Assembly: GCA_003008705.1 (NCBI GenBank)
Contig: PDUO01000071.1
Coordinates: 141,092-205,091 of the forward strand
Direction: 5' to 3'
DNA from: Pezicula radicicola
Taxonomy: Eukaryota; Ascomycota; Leotiomycetes; Helotiales; Dermateaceae
Length of the DNA stretch: 64,000 nucleotides
The position numbers were made by a program, and so were the translations under genes. Every line of letters begins with the position of its first letter. Position 1 is the first letter of the stretch. Shown in pieces: positions 13,024 to 24,479 of this stretch. The notes under the pieces are model-generated. The model was not told where the DNA came from and did no database searches. It saw only the letters and a program-made list of their open reading frames with translations.

Positions 13024-14640
13024 TGCTAACAACGGAGAATTTCAGAGATTGTAATAATTTTTAATTATTCTTAGTAAATTAAATAAATAAAACTTTTTAA
13101 ATATAAAGAGAGCATATTTAAAAAAAACTATATCTTAGAAAAATTACTACTACGTCTACTATTATAAAGCTAAAGACTAAAAGGATACTTAATACTAGAA
13201 GTATAAGGAAATAAAACTTTTATTATAATTCTACTTAAAATTATATCTTTATATTAATAATAAGGAAAAATATAATACTAACTATTAGTAATCTATTTTA
13301 AATATTAGAAGAGAAATATATAGGAAACCTTAGCTAGCCTAGAACCAGAAGTTAATACCGAACGCCGAATACTAGGCTTAGGCGGAAGCTACCGCTTACG
13401 TCCCTCTTATATTAAGTGCCCTCTTAGAACATAGGCTGTTTATGTCTACTAGGAAGGGCTGACCAAGGGTATCTTAAACCACGTTTACGAAGAGTCTCCT
13501 GCGAAGATTCTTGTACAACCGGAGTGGGAGTGGGCTAGCCTACGGAAGCATTTCGAACCGTTTGTAAGTTGTCTACCTAACGGCAGTAATAGTAAAAGCC
13601 GTCAGGGGAGGAGGTCTAAGAATCACGCTAGCCTAGCCCAGCCTCTCGAACCGAGGTATAAACTATTAGTTCTATGCAAGCACCAACTAACTCTTAGTAA
13701 GCATCCCAGGGCATTAAGGAGATATAAAGAGGTAAGATCAAAGGCAACGGTCGATGTAGCCCGTAGAAGATGTTCTACTAACTATCGCCCTCACGTCCCC
13801 GAAGGCTAAGTTAGATATGAATTGGATATAGTTCGAAGGAGAAAGAGGACTTATATTCTTACAAGTCTAATAGTTGCATTATAATCACATCTCTAGCCCT
13901 CAACCCGATCGTATATAGTAAATTGTTAAGTAGAAGAGTTCGTTCGATATAGCCCTAGGATAAATAGTTAATGCAAGGAAGCCCCTTGCTCTGCGTTAAA
14001 ACAGGATCGACAGGAACCTTATCTTGAGTGGAGCTACTGTAGAATCCTTAGGCCAAATCTCCTCGGAAGAACCTCTGCCTCGGGCAGCTTGTTTGTGGAG
14101 TAGGTACCCAAACTTTAAAGACTCGGTAGGCACAGCACAGACTCTCTAGGGACTGTTAACAGGACCAAGCTCTTCCACAACGACAGGGTTCTTACTAGCG
14201 GCAATTAAAGTTCGATGGAAAGTCCTAGATAATTCAGGCCCGGATCTGATGTTAGCGTAAAAGCCAAGTAGAAAAGTCTTCGAGTTGAACTAGGGGATCG
14301 ATAAGTAAGTTATAAATACACTGGAAGACGACCGATGCATCTAACCCCCGTGTATAGAATGATTCTTGGTTCTGAAGGATTGCCCGAATACACCCTAGAT
14401 ACTTAAACCTAGTGTAATCTCTAACGGCGAGGAGTATTATAGTCCTTACTAGGAACCTTTTATATAACCTCTCTATACGTACCCTTGCTTAGTAGTACTC
14501 TGTATTAATCGGTGAGTAGAATCTCTATAAGGCGCTAGTATCTAGGACCCTTGTTTCTAGCCTCTACCTTATTTTAAATAGGTAGAATCCGATCACCGCC
14601 TAGTATTTAAGCCTGTAGTACCAGCAGTGGAATAGTTAGG
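13024..14640. other. Intergenic, degenerate AT-rich sequence
   Basis: No supportable gene. The first 300 bases downstream of the PKS-NRPS stop are very AT-rich. From about 13.33 kb the composition is more mixed but no reading frame stays open, and TA-rich words such as ctagcc and ttag are frequent. It looks like a decayed repeat, possibly the body of the repeat whose end is recognisable at 14.64-14.80 kb. I could not identify a protein family in any frame. Confidence 0.5.
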
Positions 14641-14803
14641 GGTTATACTACCTCAACAACGGCTTAGAATATAACAAACCCGACAACGGCAATGGATTCG
14701 CCGGGCATGGTTTGGGTATTCTAGTGGTCTGCTTCGTACTTTTCTATATAAAAATACTTTGTATCTAGGTTCTTGAAAATCAACCCGGGCCCAGCCCTAT
14801 CTA
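14641..14803 (+). repeat. Dispersed repeat B, copy 1
   Basis: Aligns by eye with the reverse complement of about 63340-63500. Shared anchors are gcttagaatataac, gattcgccgggt/c, gtacttttctatataaaaata and ccagccctat/ctagccctat. Many of the differences are C/T or G/A, as expected for RIP-mutated copies. Its right edge abuts the fragment of repeat A exactly where that fragment's homology begins, so one element probably inserted into or truncated the other. Confidence 0.6.
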
Positions 14804-15118
14804 TTTATTAAAGAATAATTAAACTAATATAAAAGTTTTAAAGGGTTAGATTAAAGAGGTATAAGAGGCTATACTATAAGAGCTTATTAATAGACTTATT
14901 CTTTCTATACTAAATAGAGTATAAGCTCTATATAAGGTAAAGGGCTAGTATACTAAATATTAAAGCTCTAAATTAGAGCTTTTAAATAAATGTATTATTA
15001 GTTTTATATATATTATATTAATTAATTAAATAGGTTAGGAAGATTAGATAGAATAATAGGTATATAGTAGGGTATTATATAATATAGAGCATGTATAAAG
15101 ACTTTTAGCACCTAATTT
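14804..15118 (+). repeat. Truncated right end of TIR transposon A
   Basis: Closely matches the right end of the element at 31713-33108 (homology from about 32793). Shared blocks include ttttaaagggttagatta, agagcttattaatag and gggtattatataatatag. It ends in the same terminal inverted repeat type (aaagactttt followed by a short variable stretch), with a TA at 15119-15120. The left half is missing, replaced by repeat B. The differences are mostly transitions. Confidence 0.65.
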
Positions 15119-15120
15119 TA

Positions 15121-15669
15121 CTGAGCATTTAAAAGCCAGGGTGAGAGCGAGGTTGACAATAGATGGTGGCAAGAGCGCGAGAACAGATTAACGTGTGATA
15201 ATTTAATTAAGATCAGAGTAGTCAAAATGAAAAGTCTATGTTGTCTAAAGTTGTATTAATACACGAGATTCAACATAGAGATTGCAATTTACGCTTATCA
15301 CTCTCGAATTGAATGAGGTTTTAACAGTTTCCAACCAAGACTCTTTTTTTCTCAGAAGGGACAAGGGATAATCACTATATAATAGCGAGACTGACCCTAT
15401 TATGCTTTTCCGCTAAACCATCATACGGGATCCCGCCTTCTGAATTATACTATCTCTCGATCATTTGATCACGAAAAAGTTCTACCTCAATAGTACTTGT
15501 TATCTAAGTTATAGAAAAGTCAATATATTTACTTTTATAAGCTTTATCACACGCCGCAATGGCGACATAGACGTGGCCATACGACATATTAAATATGCTT
15601 TACTAGTATACTTCGTCTCATTATATTCATATAAAAATACAATTAGAGAGAATTTTTGATTAAAGATAG
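15121..15669. other. Intergenic
   Basis: AT-rich spacer between the repeat block and the aspartic-peptidase relic. A 64-codon open frame at 15465-15659 is low-complexity AT-rich sequence with no recognisable family, and I do not regard it as a gene. No RNA gene or repeat structure was seen. Confidence 0.4.
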
Positions 15670-16463
15670 TTAAAATAAGTGTATTAGGATTTTAATGCAC
15701 AAGATGTAACGGTGTAGTAGATTATCTTTTGTGCAGAAAGGAAACGGTGAAGAGCCTTCTTCGACGCTAATGCCAATATCGAGCAAAGGGACAATCAGGA
15801 GAGAGCTCGTGCTATTGAAGGTATAAATTCCTGGCGTTCCAAACACGCGTGATTGATCGTAACCGCCGAAGTAAAATGAAGGACCGATCTAGCACTTGAC
15901 CGATCCAATGTATAAACTCCAGGACTGAGAGGGGATGATACCTTCATCATGCATGATGCTTAGTGAGTTTTGCCCAACAGTCTCATCGTTAAAAGTACCT
16001 AGTGACAAAAATCTAATAGACTCTTGGTACTCGATTCCTCTTGGGTATGTGATGTTGAAGTTTCCAACCAGTAGTGACAGGGTTGTTTAGCAGAGGATTC
16101 TTATTGAGGTCGATATGCCTGAGCGTATCGATGCTAGGATGGCGATCGCCAGAGGCATCGAGCAATAACCCAGTGTTAAACGTCGAAGTTGGATATATTC
16201 GGCGCCATTGACGAAGCGTCGGATGATAGATTTTTCGTAGTTAAAGCACTTTCATCATAAAGTAAGCCAGAGGGCTGTGGACAAGTTACGTTGGAGTCGC
16301 TGCAATTTTCCTTCGAAATGACAAATGTTTGGTCGAAGCCGCCTGGATAGATGTCAACAAACTGGCCTCCGACCAGGAGAGTCATGGCCCACCAATGTCC
16401 ATCAGGGCCATGCGCATTAGAAGTGTTGAGCTGGACCGGAAATAGTGCTGGCGTTTGGGCCAT
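15670..16463 (-). pseudogene. Aspartic-peptidase-like (A1-type) secreted protein, broken
   Basis: Read on the minus strand, the first frame (16463 down to 16176) starts QTPALFPVQLNTS and continues with DGHWWAMTLLVGG, the usual opening of fungal secreted A1-like proteins after the signal peptide. It then stops. The next frame carries DASGDRHPSIDTL and LNKNPLL. Further down come IPSQSWSLYIGS and FGGYDQSRVFG, typical of the second lobe, separated by a TAG. The signal peptide exon and the C-terminal membrane region are not visible. At least two frame changes and one internal stop make it a relic. Family assignment rests on recognised motifs only. No catalytic Asp triad can be confirmed, as is common in this pepsin-like subgroup. 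Confidence 0.6.
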
Positions 16464-17215
16464 TGTGCAGATACAACCAACTTCTAATGACTTATGTAAA
16501 AATCAGCGTCGAAGCAGTCGGCCTTCCTGAACCAAGTAGGAATCCTAAGTCAAGTCAGATTGAAAGATAAATAATCCACTCTCCCACTAAATAACCATTA
16601 TTTAGGGGGGGAGAGGGGGAAGAGTATCGAGGATCAAGGATGGGCATCGGTCTACCAGGTACGGTGTAACGGGTGTTTTTATCGGTCTTCCTTAACTCTA
16701 TTGTCATTGTCGCACGAGGTTAGACCTTCTTACTCAGGCTTAGTTCAACATCCGGTAAACAAACAACCTCTTTTCAAAATCACACAGTATCAAGCGTCTC
16801 AACCGTCTTGATTAAGTTCATCCGCTTTTCTCAGCCCCCAGCACTCTATGACTCCTTTGCCCTCGCGATCACAAGCCCAGCTCGGAATTGATCCTTTCCC
16901 CCATCACAACATCGGCCCTTTGCTCTCATCATCGACTTTGATATAAGTGCAATCCCATGCAGGCAACCAAACCAATTTTAGAGTTCAGCTCTTGGTAGCA
17001 CTGCCATGGCACTAGCGACATCCCTTCGCCATGGTGCTGACCATTTCTCTATAAAGAGAATCAACTCTGCAGCATGATTCTCTCGCCAAGGGCCGTACGA
17101 CAACCCGCAATCGTTTAAGCCTCAGCCGAGAATCATCGACATGAAGTCCCTCACTTACTTTTCTTGCTTTTCTTGCACCTTTCTTGCACCTTTCTTGTCG
17201 CTCTTTCCTAAACCG
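16464..17215. other. Intergenic between two relic genes
   Basis: Spacer between the minus-strand peptidase relic and the plus-strand oxidoreductase relic. It contains a purine-rich stretch near 16605-16622 and pyrimidine-rich DNA at about 16740-16920. A short open frame at 17141-17344 runs through the start of the oxidoreductase in the wrong frame. No other gene is supported. Confidence 0.4.
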
Positions 17216-18240
17216 ATCCTGGATTTCCAGTCGTCAATCCTACCATCTCGTACTGGCAGATTCCACCCAACCCAGATGTCGCAGACCACCAATCCAATCA
17301 ATTACCAACCAACGTGGACGTGGTCATCATCGGTTCGGGTATAACAGGTACTAGTGTTGCGCGTCATCTCCTGAAAACCGGATCGCAGACCAATCCTCTC
17401 AAGATTGCCATGTTTAATGCCCGCCAGGCGTGCTCCGGTGTGCAACTGGCTGCAACGGTGGACGCATCAGATCTTCTTCTTACTCCGAATACGTTGATGC
17501 CAAGAAAGCTGTGGGTATGGCTGAAGCTAAGATCGTCAGGCTGCGAGTGGCACATGTAGATGCGCTGATCAGTGCGGCAAATGAGTTGGACGATGCCGGT
17601 CGCGAAGCTTCGGAGGTTCGAAGCGTCGACAGCATTGATCCGTGACTAACATATCGACTTTTAGTGGCTCTTCAACTTCTCAGGTCTATGAAGTCAATAC
17701 AGCCCGCGGCATCGTCCGCACCCGTCATGTCATCCACGCGGCAAACGCATGGATCATGTCACAGCGTCCTATCTCAATGGCGCACTGCTAGATTACTTTA
17801 GTTATGATGCCTGGGGCGCGGAGCGCAGGGACTTCCCGCCCTCGAATGACATGAGCGTCTGGACCGGCATTGAGGGTAGTGCTATAGATGGTCGACCATA
17901 CATCGGCCGCATCCCAGTGTCTGTCACGTAACGACAGGTGAAAAACCAGACTGGGAGCAGCGAGTGGATCTCTGCGGCGTATGACGGCGAGGGCATGTGC
18001 TTCGCCTGGCTGTGTAGACGTGCTCTGAGCGCCATGATCCTGGGCAATGAGCCTGGGGAAAACATAAATGTTACCACCGTACCTGCTTGGTTCCCGCAGT
18101 CCCTCACCATTTCCGACGACAGGCTGGGCAAGGATAACTCTACTACGGCAAATAGTATGCTGCACCGCCGCATGACTCGGATGAGCTTTAATCATGTTTC
18201 CAATATTCCGAGCATATGAGAAAGTTGGGGGAAATGCGGA
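17216..18240 (+). pseudogene. FAD-dependent oxidoreductase (DAO family), broken
   Basis: Encodes a flavin amine/amino-acid oxidase-type fold. From about 17235 one frame reads PVVNPTISYWQ and then DVVIIGSGITGTSVARHLL, the N-terminal Rossmann FAD motif (GxGxxG). At about 17440 the coding frame shifts: CNGGRIR is followed by SEYVDAKKAVG. The central part is shortened. Later fragments are RHVIHAANAW (about 17725), IEGSAIDGRPYIGRIP (about 17870) and YDGEGMCFAWLC (about 17980), then PAWFPQSLTISDDRL near 18083. These are the expected C-terminal landmarks in the right order, but they are spread over several frames with stops between. No intact start is evident. The gene is therefore a relic of an intron-poor fungal DAO-type oxidase. 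Confidence 0.72.
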
Positions 18241-19658
18241 CTTTCTCAAGGATTTCGTATGGGACTCTGGTCAGATATCCTTGGTTATTAAATACATATT
18301 CATTTAAGGCTTTGTTTTGGGCTACTTGTCTTGTCCCGTACTCATTTTATAGATTTCCTTGATTGCTAAATACACATTTATACACATTCATTTAGAGCAG
18401 TGCCAGTGTAGGACGCGTATCCTCCATCCTTTCTACATTTGGACAAACGCGGTTGCGTTTTTTTTTTTTTTTTTACTTCCGTGGTGCTCTCTTACCTAAA
18501 GACGATGAATCAATCAGAAGAAGGCACTTCCTAGCAGTTCCAATGCGGGGATTATGAAAATCCCTGTACAGGTAGGATTCCCATCTCCACTTCCCGAACG
18601 GTAAAACTCCTAATAAAAGCTATACTCTAGTGGTTAGAGGTTATAAGAGAAAGGTAGGTGTATCACAAAGATGTTCGAGTAGAACCTGTTACTAAGTAAA
18701 AGAATACTATTTGAGTTGAGCACGAAGCTTTATATCTAAGGAAACTTATCTGCTTATATAAACCTTTGTTATCCTAGGATCCCTCGGGTCCCTTGGATTA
18801 CTACTCTGCTGCCATCCCCCTTCCGAAACCTCCTCTTTCTAAAACGGGCCCCTTAGATATAAACCCAAGGCGATATCCTATTGAAGACATCTCTAAGGTA
18901 TCTATAACTCATTGGCGAGTCTACAAATGTGATGCAGGAGATGTTGTAGTATTATAGCGACAAGTTACATTGCATCGCGTTAAGATGAACTCTCAGCCTA
19001 GTCACGCCTTAAGAAGCGTGCGGGGATTCCCCTTAAGTCTGCATAGGATGGAAGTTTTACCTCTGCCCTGGAATTACTTGTGGCTTCTCTTATAGCAAAA
19101 GCAAAGTTGACCAAAAAACCGATGCTGTTGATAGTCTCACTCCTACCTAGAGTAGAATCATACGGTCTTGAAATATGTAGAACCCCGGTTCTTCACCGTC
19201 CAGTGCCTTTATCGCATTACCTGCTCCGTCTCCTCAGCCAGCTAGCAGATGCCTTATAAGATATAGTAGTCCTCGATATATACAAATGTTATATAAAGTC
19301 GGCAGAAATTGTATAGTTATCGAGAGAGGAAGAAGGAGGGGAGAAGGGGGTACTGTGACAGGTTAAACCCTGTAAGTAGACTTGGTCATGGCTAGTTATA
19401 TAACCCGCGTTTCCGTAGTAACTCCTAAGTCTTTGCTCGATACTGTACATAAATACGCAGCCAGCTCTTATATTCTACGCTTCTCTCTTTAGTATTTCCT
19501 CTTTGAATTCCACCGATCTTTTGGTTGAACCAAGCTACTTGCAATCCGTAACAAGTATAAAGAAATGATACTGCAGCTTCATAAAATTACTCGATATGTA
19601 AAGAAAATACTCTTCAATCTGAATTTGCATTCCTTGCCGACTTGTAAGCAAGACCAGG
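18241..19658. other. Intergenic, degenerate sequence with a T17 tract
   Basis: No supportable gene in 1.4 kb. A run of 17 T lies at 18458-18474. From about 18600 to 19560 the sequence is TA-enriched with no long open frame, resembling other RIP-degraded segments of the window. No terminal repeats could be defined. Confidence 0.4.
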
Positions 19659-22600
19659 TTAGAATCCTTGACCTAGCGCATAAAGTGGATGAGAGGGGTC
19701 GTAAGGGTATTTGCGAACGGTTACGGTTCCAGCATAGTCGAAGAGGTTGGGGTTGAGTTGATTCTATAGACATTCCATTTCATTAGTGTGCTTTCTGTCG
19801 GGATTTCCGTCTGTTAGAGAGAGATATTTGTAGAACTTACGGTGTCAACAGAGCAGCCGGAAGTCTTTGCTCCGAACTTGTCGATTGATGTCACCTTGCT
19901 ATTGTTATAGTTTACGCGGACTTGATGTGTTGTGGCGCGTGATGGATCGCCCTCCAGATAATTTAAAGGCTCGATAGTCATGGAGGAGTGGGCAGTGGTA
20001 AACATGGTGTTTGGAAGATCACCGGTATGAGGTACATGATGCATGCCAAGGTTGAACCAGATGACACTATAGATGAGTTCGTCAGCAGAGACCAACCGGA
20101 TGGGAAGGTGGCCAAGACGGCAAAACCTACATGTCTTCCTGATCTAGGGACTCATCATTGAAGAACTTGGAAAAGTTAATCAAAGGATCCGAAGGGTCGA
20201 GCTGGTTGTAGGGATTGGCAGCTTGCGCTTCCGTGTCCTTTTGCTTCGTGGCGTAGAAGTGATGGCTGGTATAAGTAGCAGCATCCCCGATGTTGGATGA
20301 GTTTTGGACGGTGAGATAAATCATATTTGCAGTCGCTGCGATTCACGTTAGCGTTTCCCAGTGGCTGGAATCATTGCCCTGTGATGACACTTACAGGGCG
20401 CCATTCTGTATCCGGGATATTCCCCAAACTTATTCTTCGCATCCTTGTTTACGATCGAATATATCGCATTCCCATTAGAAGCCCAGTTGATTTTCGACTG
20501 ACTCTCGTTTCGGATAAAATCCCGCTTGATTTTCATTGTGTTTCTGGCCTTGCCAGGTGACCAAGGGTATCTTCTCGTGGTTAGTGCTCTATTGATATCG
20601 AGGTCGAGCGATATACTTACTCTACACTTGCTGGAACCACCTCGACCTTCTGCAAGCTGTTCTTCTCTCCCAATATATCAAAATCCGCCTTGAATGTGAG
20701 GAGGTGGTCATGCATTGAACCGGACAGGTTGTCGTGGATCTTGAACCCATACTCTTCATTCTTTGCAAAATAGGCACTCTGGATATATCCCGAAGCTCTG
20801 ACAGAAACCTCCATTGAGCCATCCAAGAAAAAGTTGTATTCGGTCAGAAAGTCGTAGTTCCCGATGGTCGATATAGATCGAACAGTGAAGGCGGTATTCT
20901 TTGTCACGCTAGCATATCCTTGAGCCGAATGCCGTTGGATGGGGTATCCGGTGTCCATCTCGAAAAGACCTATGGCGCAATGCGAAAGGTAAGTAATAGT
21001 TATACACCAAATAGAAAATTTCCCAAACTCGATTCTCAAAGATGAAAACTTACAAATGCCATTTATTTGGGTTGAGGAATCTTCAGCACCGTGGTAGGTT
21101 ATGTTCAAATATGTTGAGTAGGACGGGCAATCGTATCCTACTTTAGGTTAGAAATTGCTTACCATTAGCTAATTTCAGTCCCATTACCATTTACTAGGGA
21201 AACTATGCCTGGCCCAAAACCTGGCATGCTATCAAAATAGCTAGAGATAAAATTAGCTGGTAGCCTTTTTAAGGAAACTTTGCCTTTTACGTTGTGCCTG
21301 ACTGAACTGGATCAGATCCTCTGTAGAGGAGTTAGCTATGAAGGCTCATCAAGCTTAGAGGAGCTCATACGCGTAATGAGTGACAGCTTCTTCAAGTCCA
21401 AGCTATGAATCCATACTCTGTCAGTGTATTTCATATCAGAGACATTGAGATTTCCTACCTCGTAAAGAATTCTCTTGCCCTTGTATTTGACGTCAAAGAG
21501 TTTCATACCCGTGTCTCTGGTGACAGTTATGTAAAAAGAGAAGTCCACTGAACAACCATTAGACATTCCTTGTACAGCGAATTAAAGTCAGGTTGGTTAG
21601 CTACTTACTCCAGGATACATAATTCTCTGCATAATCCACAGAAAATCTCTTGGGGCCCGCTGAAATGGGAAGGGGTGGAGGAAGCTCGTCAAATTGCATT
21701 ACATTACCTCGCTTATCGGTTTGTGCCCAGGGGCCGTCAACATTAGGTCCGTTTTTCTCAAAGCCTGGAGCAGTGGCTGCCTTTCGGAATTCATCAGTGG
21801 TGTTGTAGAATTTTCCATTGTAATACCAGCCTGTTGCTCTCCATTTGGAAGGATCACGGCCGGTTAGGTCGCAACTGAAATAGAGTCCCATAGGGAGTAG
21901 AGTTCCAGTATCGAAGTCGGAGTTGGGAGAATTCATAAAGCCGCTCCAAGAGATTAGCTTGCCATCCTCTCTCCACAGTGGAGAGATTGTCTGAAGCCGA
22001 AGGCCCTGCGTGTCATTAAGGGTCTAGGTTTAGTCGTCAGTCAGCAGTCCTACATATGCCGTCACGGAAATCTCTTACTGCATTCCATAGAGACTTTGTG
22101 ATATCCGCTACACTGTTACCAATACTGTTCATGAAATCGTAGCTTGCGTCATCAGCAACAGTGGCCATTTTGATTTTACCCGCGCCTTTATTATTGTATA
22201 GAAAGCTGAGAGGCTTGATCTTCGTAGCATTTGTGACTGGTAGCGGTCCAACGATAAAGTCTTGCATATAGGGTTCTGATGTTGCTTTGAACATCAGAGT
22301 TGCGCGGGCGTATCGTGGAGGGCCAGCAGTTTTGTTATTTGCAAGAAATGGGAGAACATCCGTCTTATTCGGTGGCAATAGTTCTACCAAAACACTAAAA
22401 TTTGAAATTAGTTTGACTTTCTGCCACAAGTATTGAAACAGAGATTGTACATTGAATTGTCCCAACTATTAGCATCATTAGCATTATATTCTAGTGTGCT
22501 AGTATTATCTTAGCTATGACTGACCTCCCTGCCTGTCGTGCAGGCGTTAGATTAAATCCCGATGAATTCTGATGCAAGTATTTAATAACACTAGCAGTTT

Positions 22601-22793
22601 CATCATTCGTCAGGCCTAGCCAAATGTTTTTGTGTGGTGCTGCAACCTGTGGCTGTACCGCCGAGCAATTACCCTCGGGTGCAGCCTGTCTGGAGTGAAG
22701 CCCATAGCGAGGAGGAATCGAAGTCCCTAAGCTAGCACTCTCTACTACAAAAGCAGATGAAACAAGTAGATGGAGAACGGCGTTCAAGTGCAT
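19659..22793 (-). CDS. Copper amine oxidase, probably secreted
   Basis: Oxidises primary amines to aldehydes with release of H2O2 and ammonia, using copper and a topaquinone made from an active-site Tyr. Exons on the minus strand: 22793-22525, 22465-22451 (15 nt), 22394-22079, 22023-21609, 21547-21459, an unresolved exon ending at 21188, 21137-21054, 20969-20621, 20573-20395, 20335-20131, 20066-19841, 19763-19659. The N-terminus (MHLNAVLHLLVSSAFVVESA) looks like a signal peptide. Key motifs: TIGNYDF, whose Tyr is the cofactor precursor; HDHLLTFKADFD with the paired copper His; GMHHVPHTGDLPN near the third ligand; C-terminal YPYDPSHPLYALGQGF. Length is about 790 residues, normal for the family. 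The frame between 21188 and 21458 could not be joined cleanly, so an exon was missed there or that stretch is damaged. Neighbours are relics, so its pathway is unknown. Confidence 0.88.
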
Positions 22794-23704
22794 CTTAAAG
22801 ACTGCCCTAATATTGGAAAGAGAGAGATAACAGAGGACCAGCAAGAGTAGGAGACGGAAATGAATGTAGTGATCGAGAAGTCACTGTCCTCCAGAATTCC
22901 AGCTTGTAACGGTCCTGATGGCTTATATATCCAAGTGAGAAGGAGTGCGAGACAAGGGAACTTATGAAATTTTTTTCGCTATTATAGCGTGCTGGTTCAA
23001 GGAGTTGAGTATGTCGATAAATTGCAAGAATCGTAAAAGCTAATAATAGTGAGATACTTTTGCAAGGCCTTCGCCCTCTTTCGTTACGACCTTCTGCAAA
23101 GAGCTAGAGAAGATACGGCTTGTCAGTTATTCCTAAAGACCTCCTAATTGCCGATGACTTTTACTGTCCGAACCCTCTTCGGCCAAGAAGATAGCAGCGT
23201 TGAACGTAGGTCCACCCAGTAGAAAGATACTGATGAACCCCAGTCCAATGTTAGTTGCATCGACTGCCTAGAGCCAAGATATGAGTTTTATTACCTTAAT
23301 ACGAGCTTAGGGTTTAGGGTTAGGGTTAGCAAGAGCGTAGGAACAAAAGCATTGACAACTTGTTAATCTAAATCCTTGAACTCTAGTGGCTACTGTAGCT
23401 CTTCATAGAAGGCAGTGCAAGGTGCAACTCCTGTATAGTGAAGGTTAAATTAACGTGATGGTCAGAGCAGGACGACCCTGTATTCTTGTGCAGCTTTGTT
23501 CAAGGGTCATGGGCTGCACCTTCTTGTTCGGATGCTAGATAGTGCGGCTGAAGACTGGGAGACGCGGGTTACGAGGTGGTACGTGCAGTGAGTCAGGCCG
23601 ACTTCGAGGTTGTGAGTACTGAGCAACTTAATTCCACCTTAATTTCACATTATCGTAAATGTCGGCAGATCGTGCCAAGATCTCTAGGCCTATCGGGTAT
23701 CGTA
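22794..23704. other. Intergenic upstream of the amine oxidase
   Basis: Probable promoter of the minus-strand amine oxidase in its first few hundred bases, then featureless sequence. A telomere-like tract lies at 23308-23329 (listed separately). A 64-codon open frame at 23576-23770 runs into the MITE and is not a credible gene. Confidence 0.4.
23308..23329 (+). repeat. Interstitial telomere-like repeat
   Basis: Three to four units of the fungal telomere word TTAGGG, one of them with an extra T (ttaggg, tttaggg, ttaggg, ttag). It lies in unique-looking sequence about 375 bases before a MITE. It is too short to be a telomere. It may be a repair or insertion scar, or chance. Confidence 0.6.
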
Positions 23705-24160
23705 CAGTACGTGGACATAAGTCTGTCGTATACCCCTGTTTTACACCAAAACTTATACCTAATACTTTAAAGGTTTATAGTAAAGAAGGGATAATTAATT
23801 AAAGTCTTTATACTAGACTTATTTATTCGATAGTTAAATATATTTTTCTATCTCTATATTAAAATTATAGGTAACTAGGATTACTTAATAGAGATTAGAA
23901 GTAGGAGGAATATAGAATTTACTAGTTTTATACTAAAAATCACTTAAAAATTTATTATCCTAAATTATTTACTATTTCCTATATAAACTATTAGATATAA
24001 TTAAAATATAATATAGAAAAGTCTACTTTAAATACTAAAAATATTTACTAGTTAAATTTTTAGATATAGTTATAGCCTAAGTTCAAGTTATATAAGTAGA
24101 TATACTAGGAGTATTTTAGTATAAAATAGGGGTATACAACAGACTTATGTCCACCCACTG
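23705..24160. mobile_element. MITE 1, TA-flanked, CAGT...ACTG ends
   Basis: A 456-bp element with terminal inverted repeats of about 40 bases. The left end starts CAGTACGTGGACATAAG. The reverse complement of the right end starts CAGTGGGTGGACATAAG. Past that point the arms differ mainly by C/T. TA dinucleotides at 23703-23704 and 24161-24162 are the target duplication. Together with CAGT termini this indicates a Tc1/mariner-type nonautonomous element. The interior is very AT-rich with no open frame. Confidence 0.85.
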
Positions 24161-24190
24161 TATCTCGGTGGACTTAATCTACGGAACCTA

Positions 24191-24450
24191 CGGAGGTTCC
24201 GGTCAAAAGTCGTGAGAATACAGGCTACGAAGCCTGTAGCAGCCTGTGGCTTAGACACTAGAAGTAGGACTCTATAGGGCACAACAAGCGAAACCCTCCA
24301 AGTAGTTGATAGGGTAACCATAGTGCTTAGTCACTAAACGAGTGAGCCCTATAGGCTACTTAAGCGGTATTTATAGGGCACAGCTCGCTATAAGCCCTGT
24401 GCTACAGGCTTTGTAGCCTGTATTCTCACGACTTTTGACCGGAACCTCCG
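24191..24450. mobile_element. MITE 2, 260 bp, long perfect inverted repeats
   Basis: Both ends read CGGAGGTTCCGGTCAAAAGT and continue through GTGAGAATACAGGCTAC, giving about 50 bases of inverted repeat with one G/A mismatch. TA at 24189-24190 and 24451-24452 is the target duplication. The interior contains further short inverted words (ctatagggcac / gtgcc-ctataa). It is unrelated to MITE 1 and lies only 30 bases from it. The near-identity of the arms suggests a younger insertion than its RIP-worn neighbours. Confidence 0.85.
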
Positions 24451-24479
24451 TACTGTACTAACGGAAAGTTTTTCAATGC

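Noticed and set aside
13330..14640. Possible decayed gene or rRNA-like block in the mixed-GC part of the repeat region
   Set aside because: No frame or RNA signature could be supported; called degenerate repeat only.
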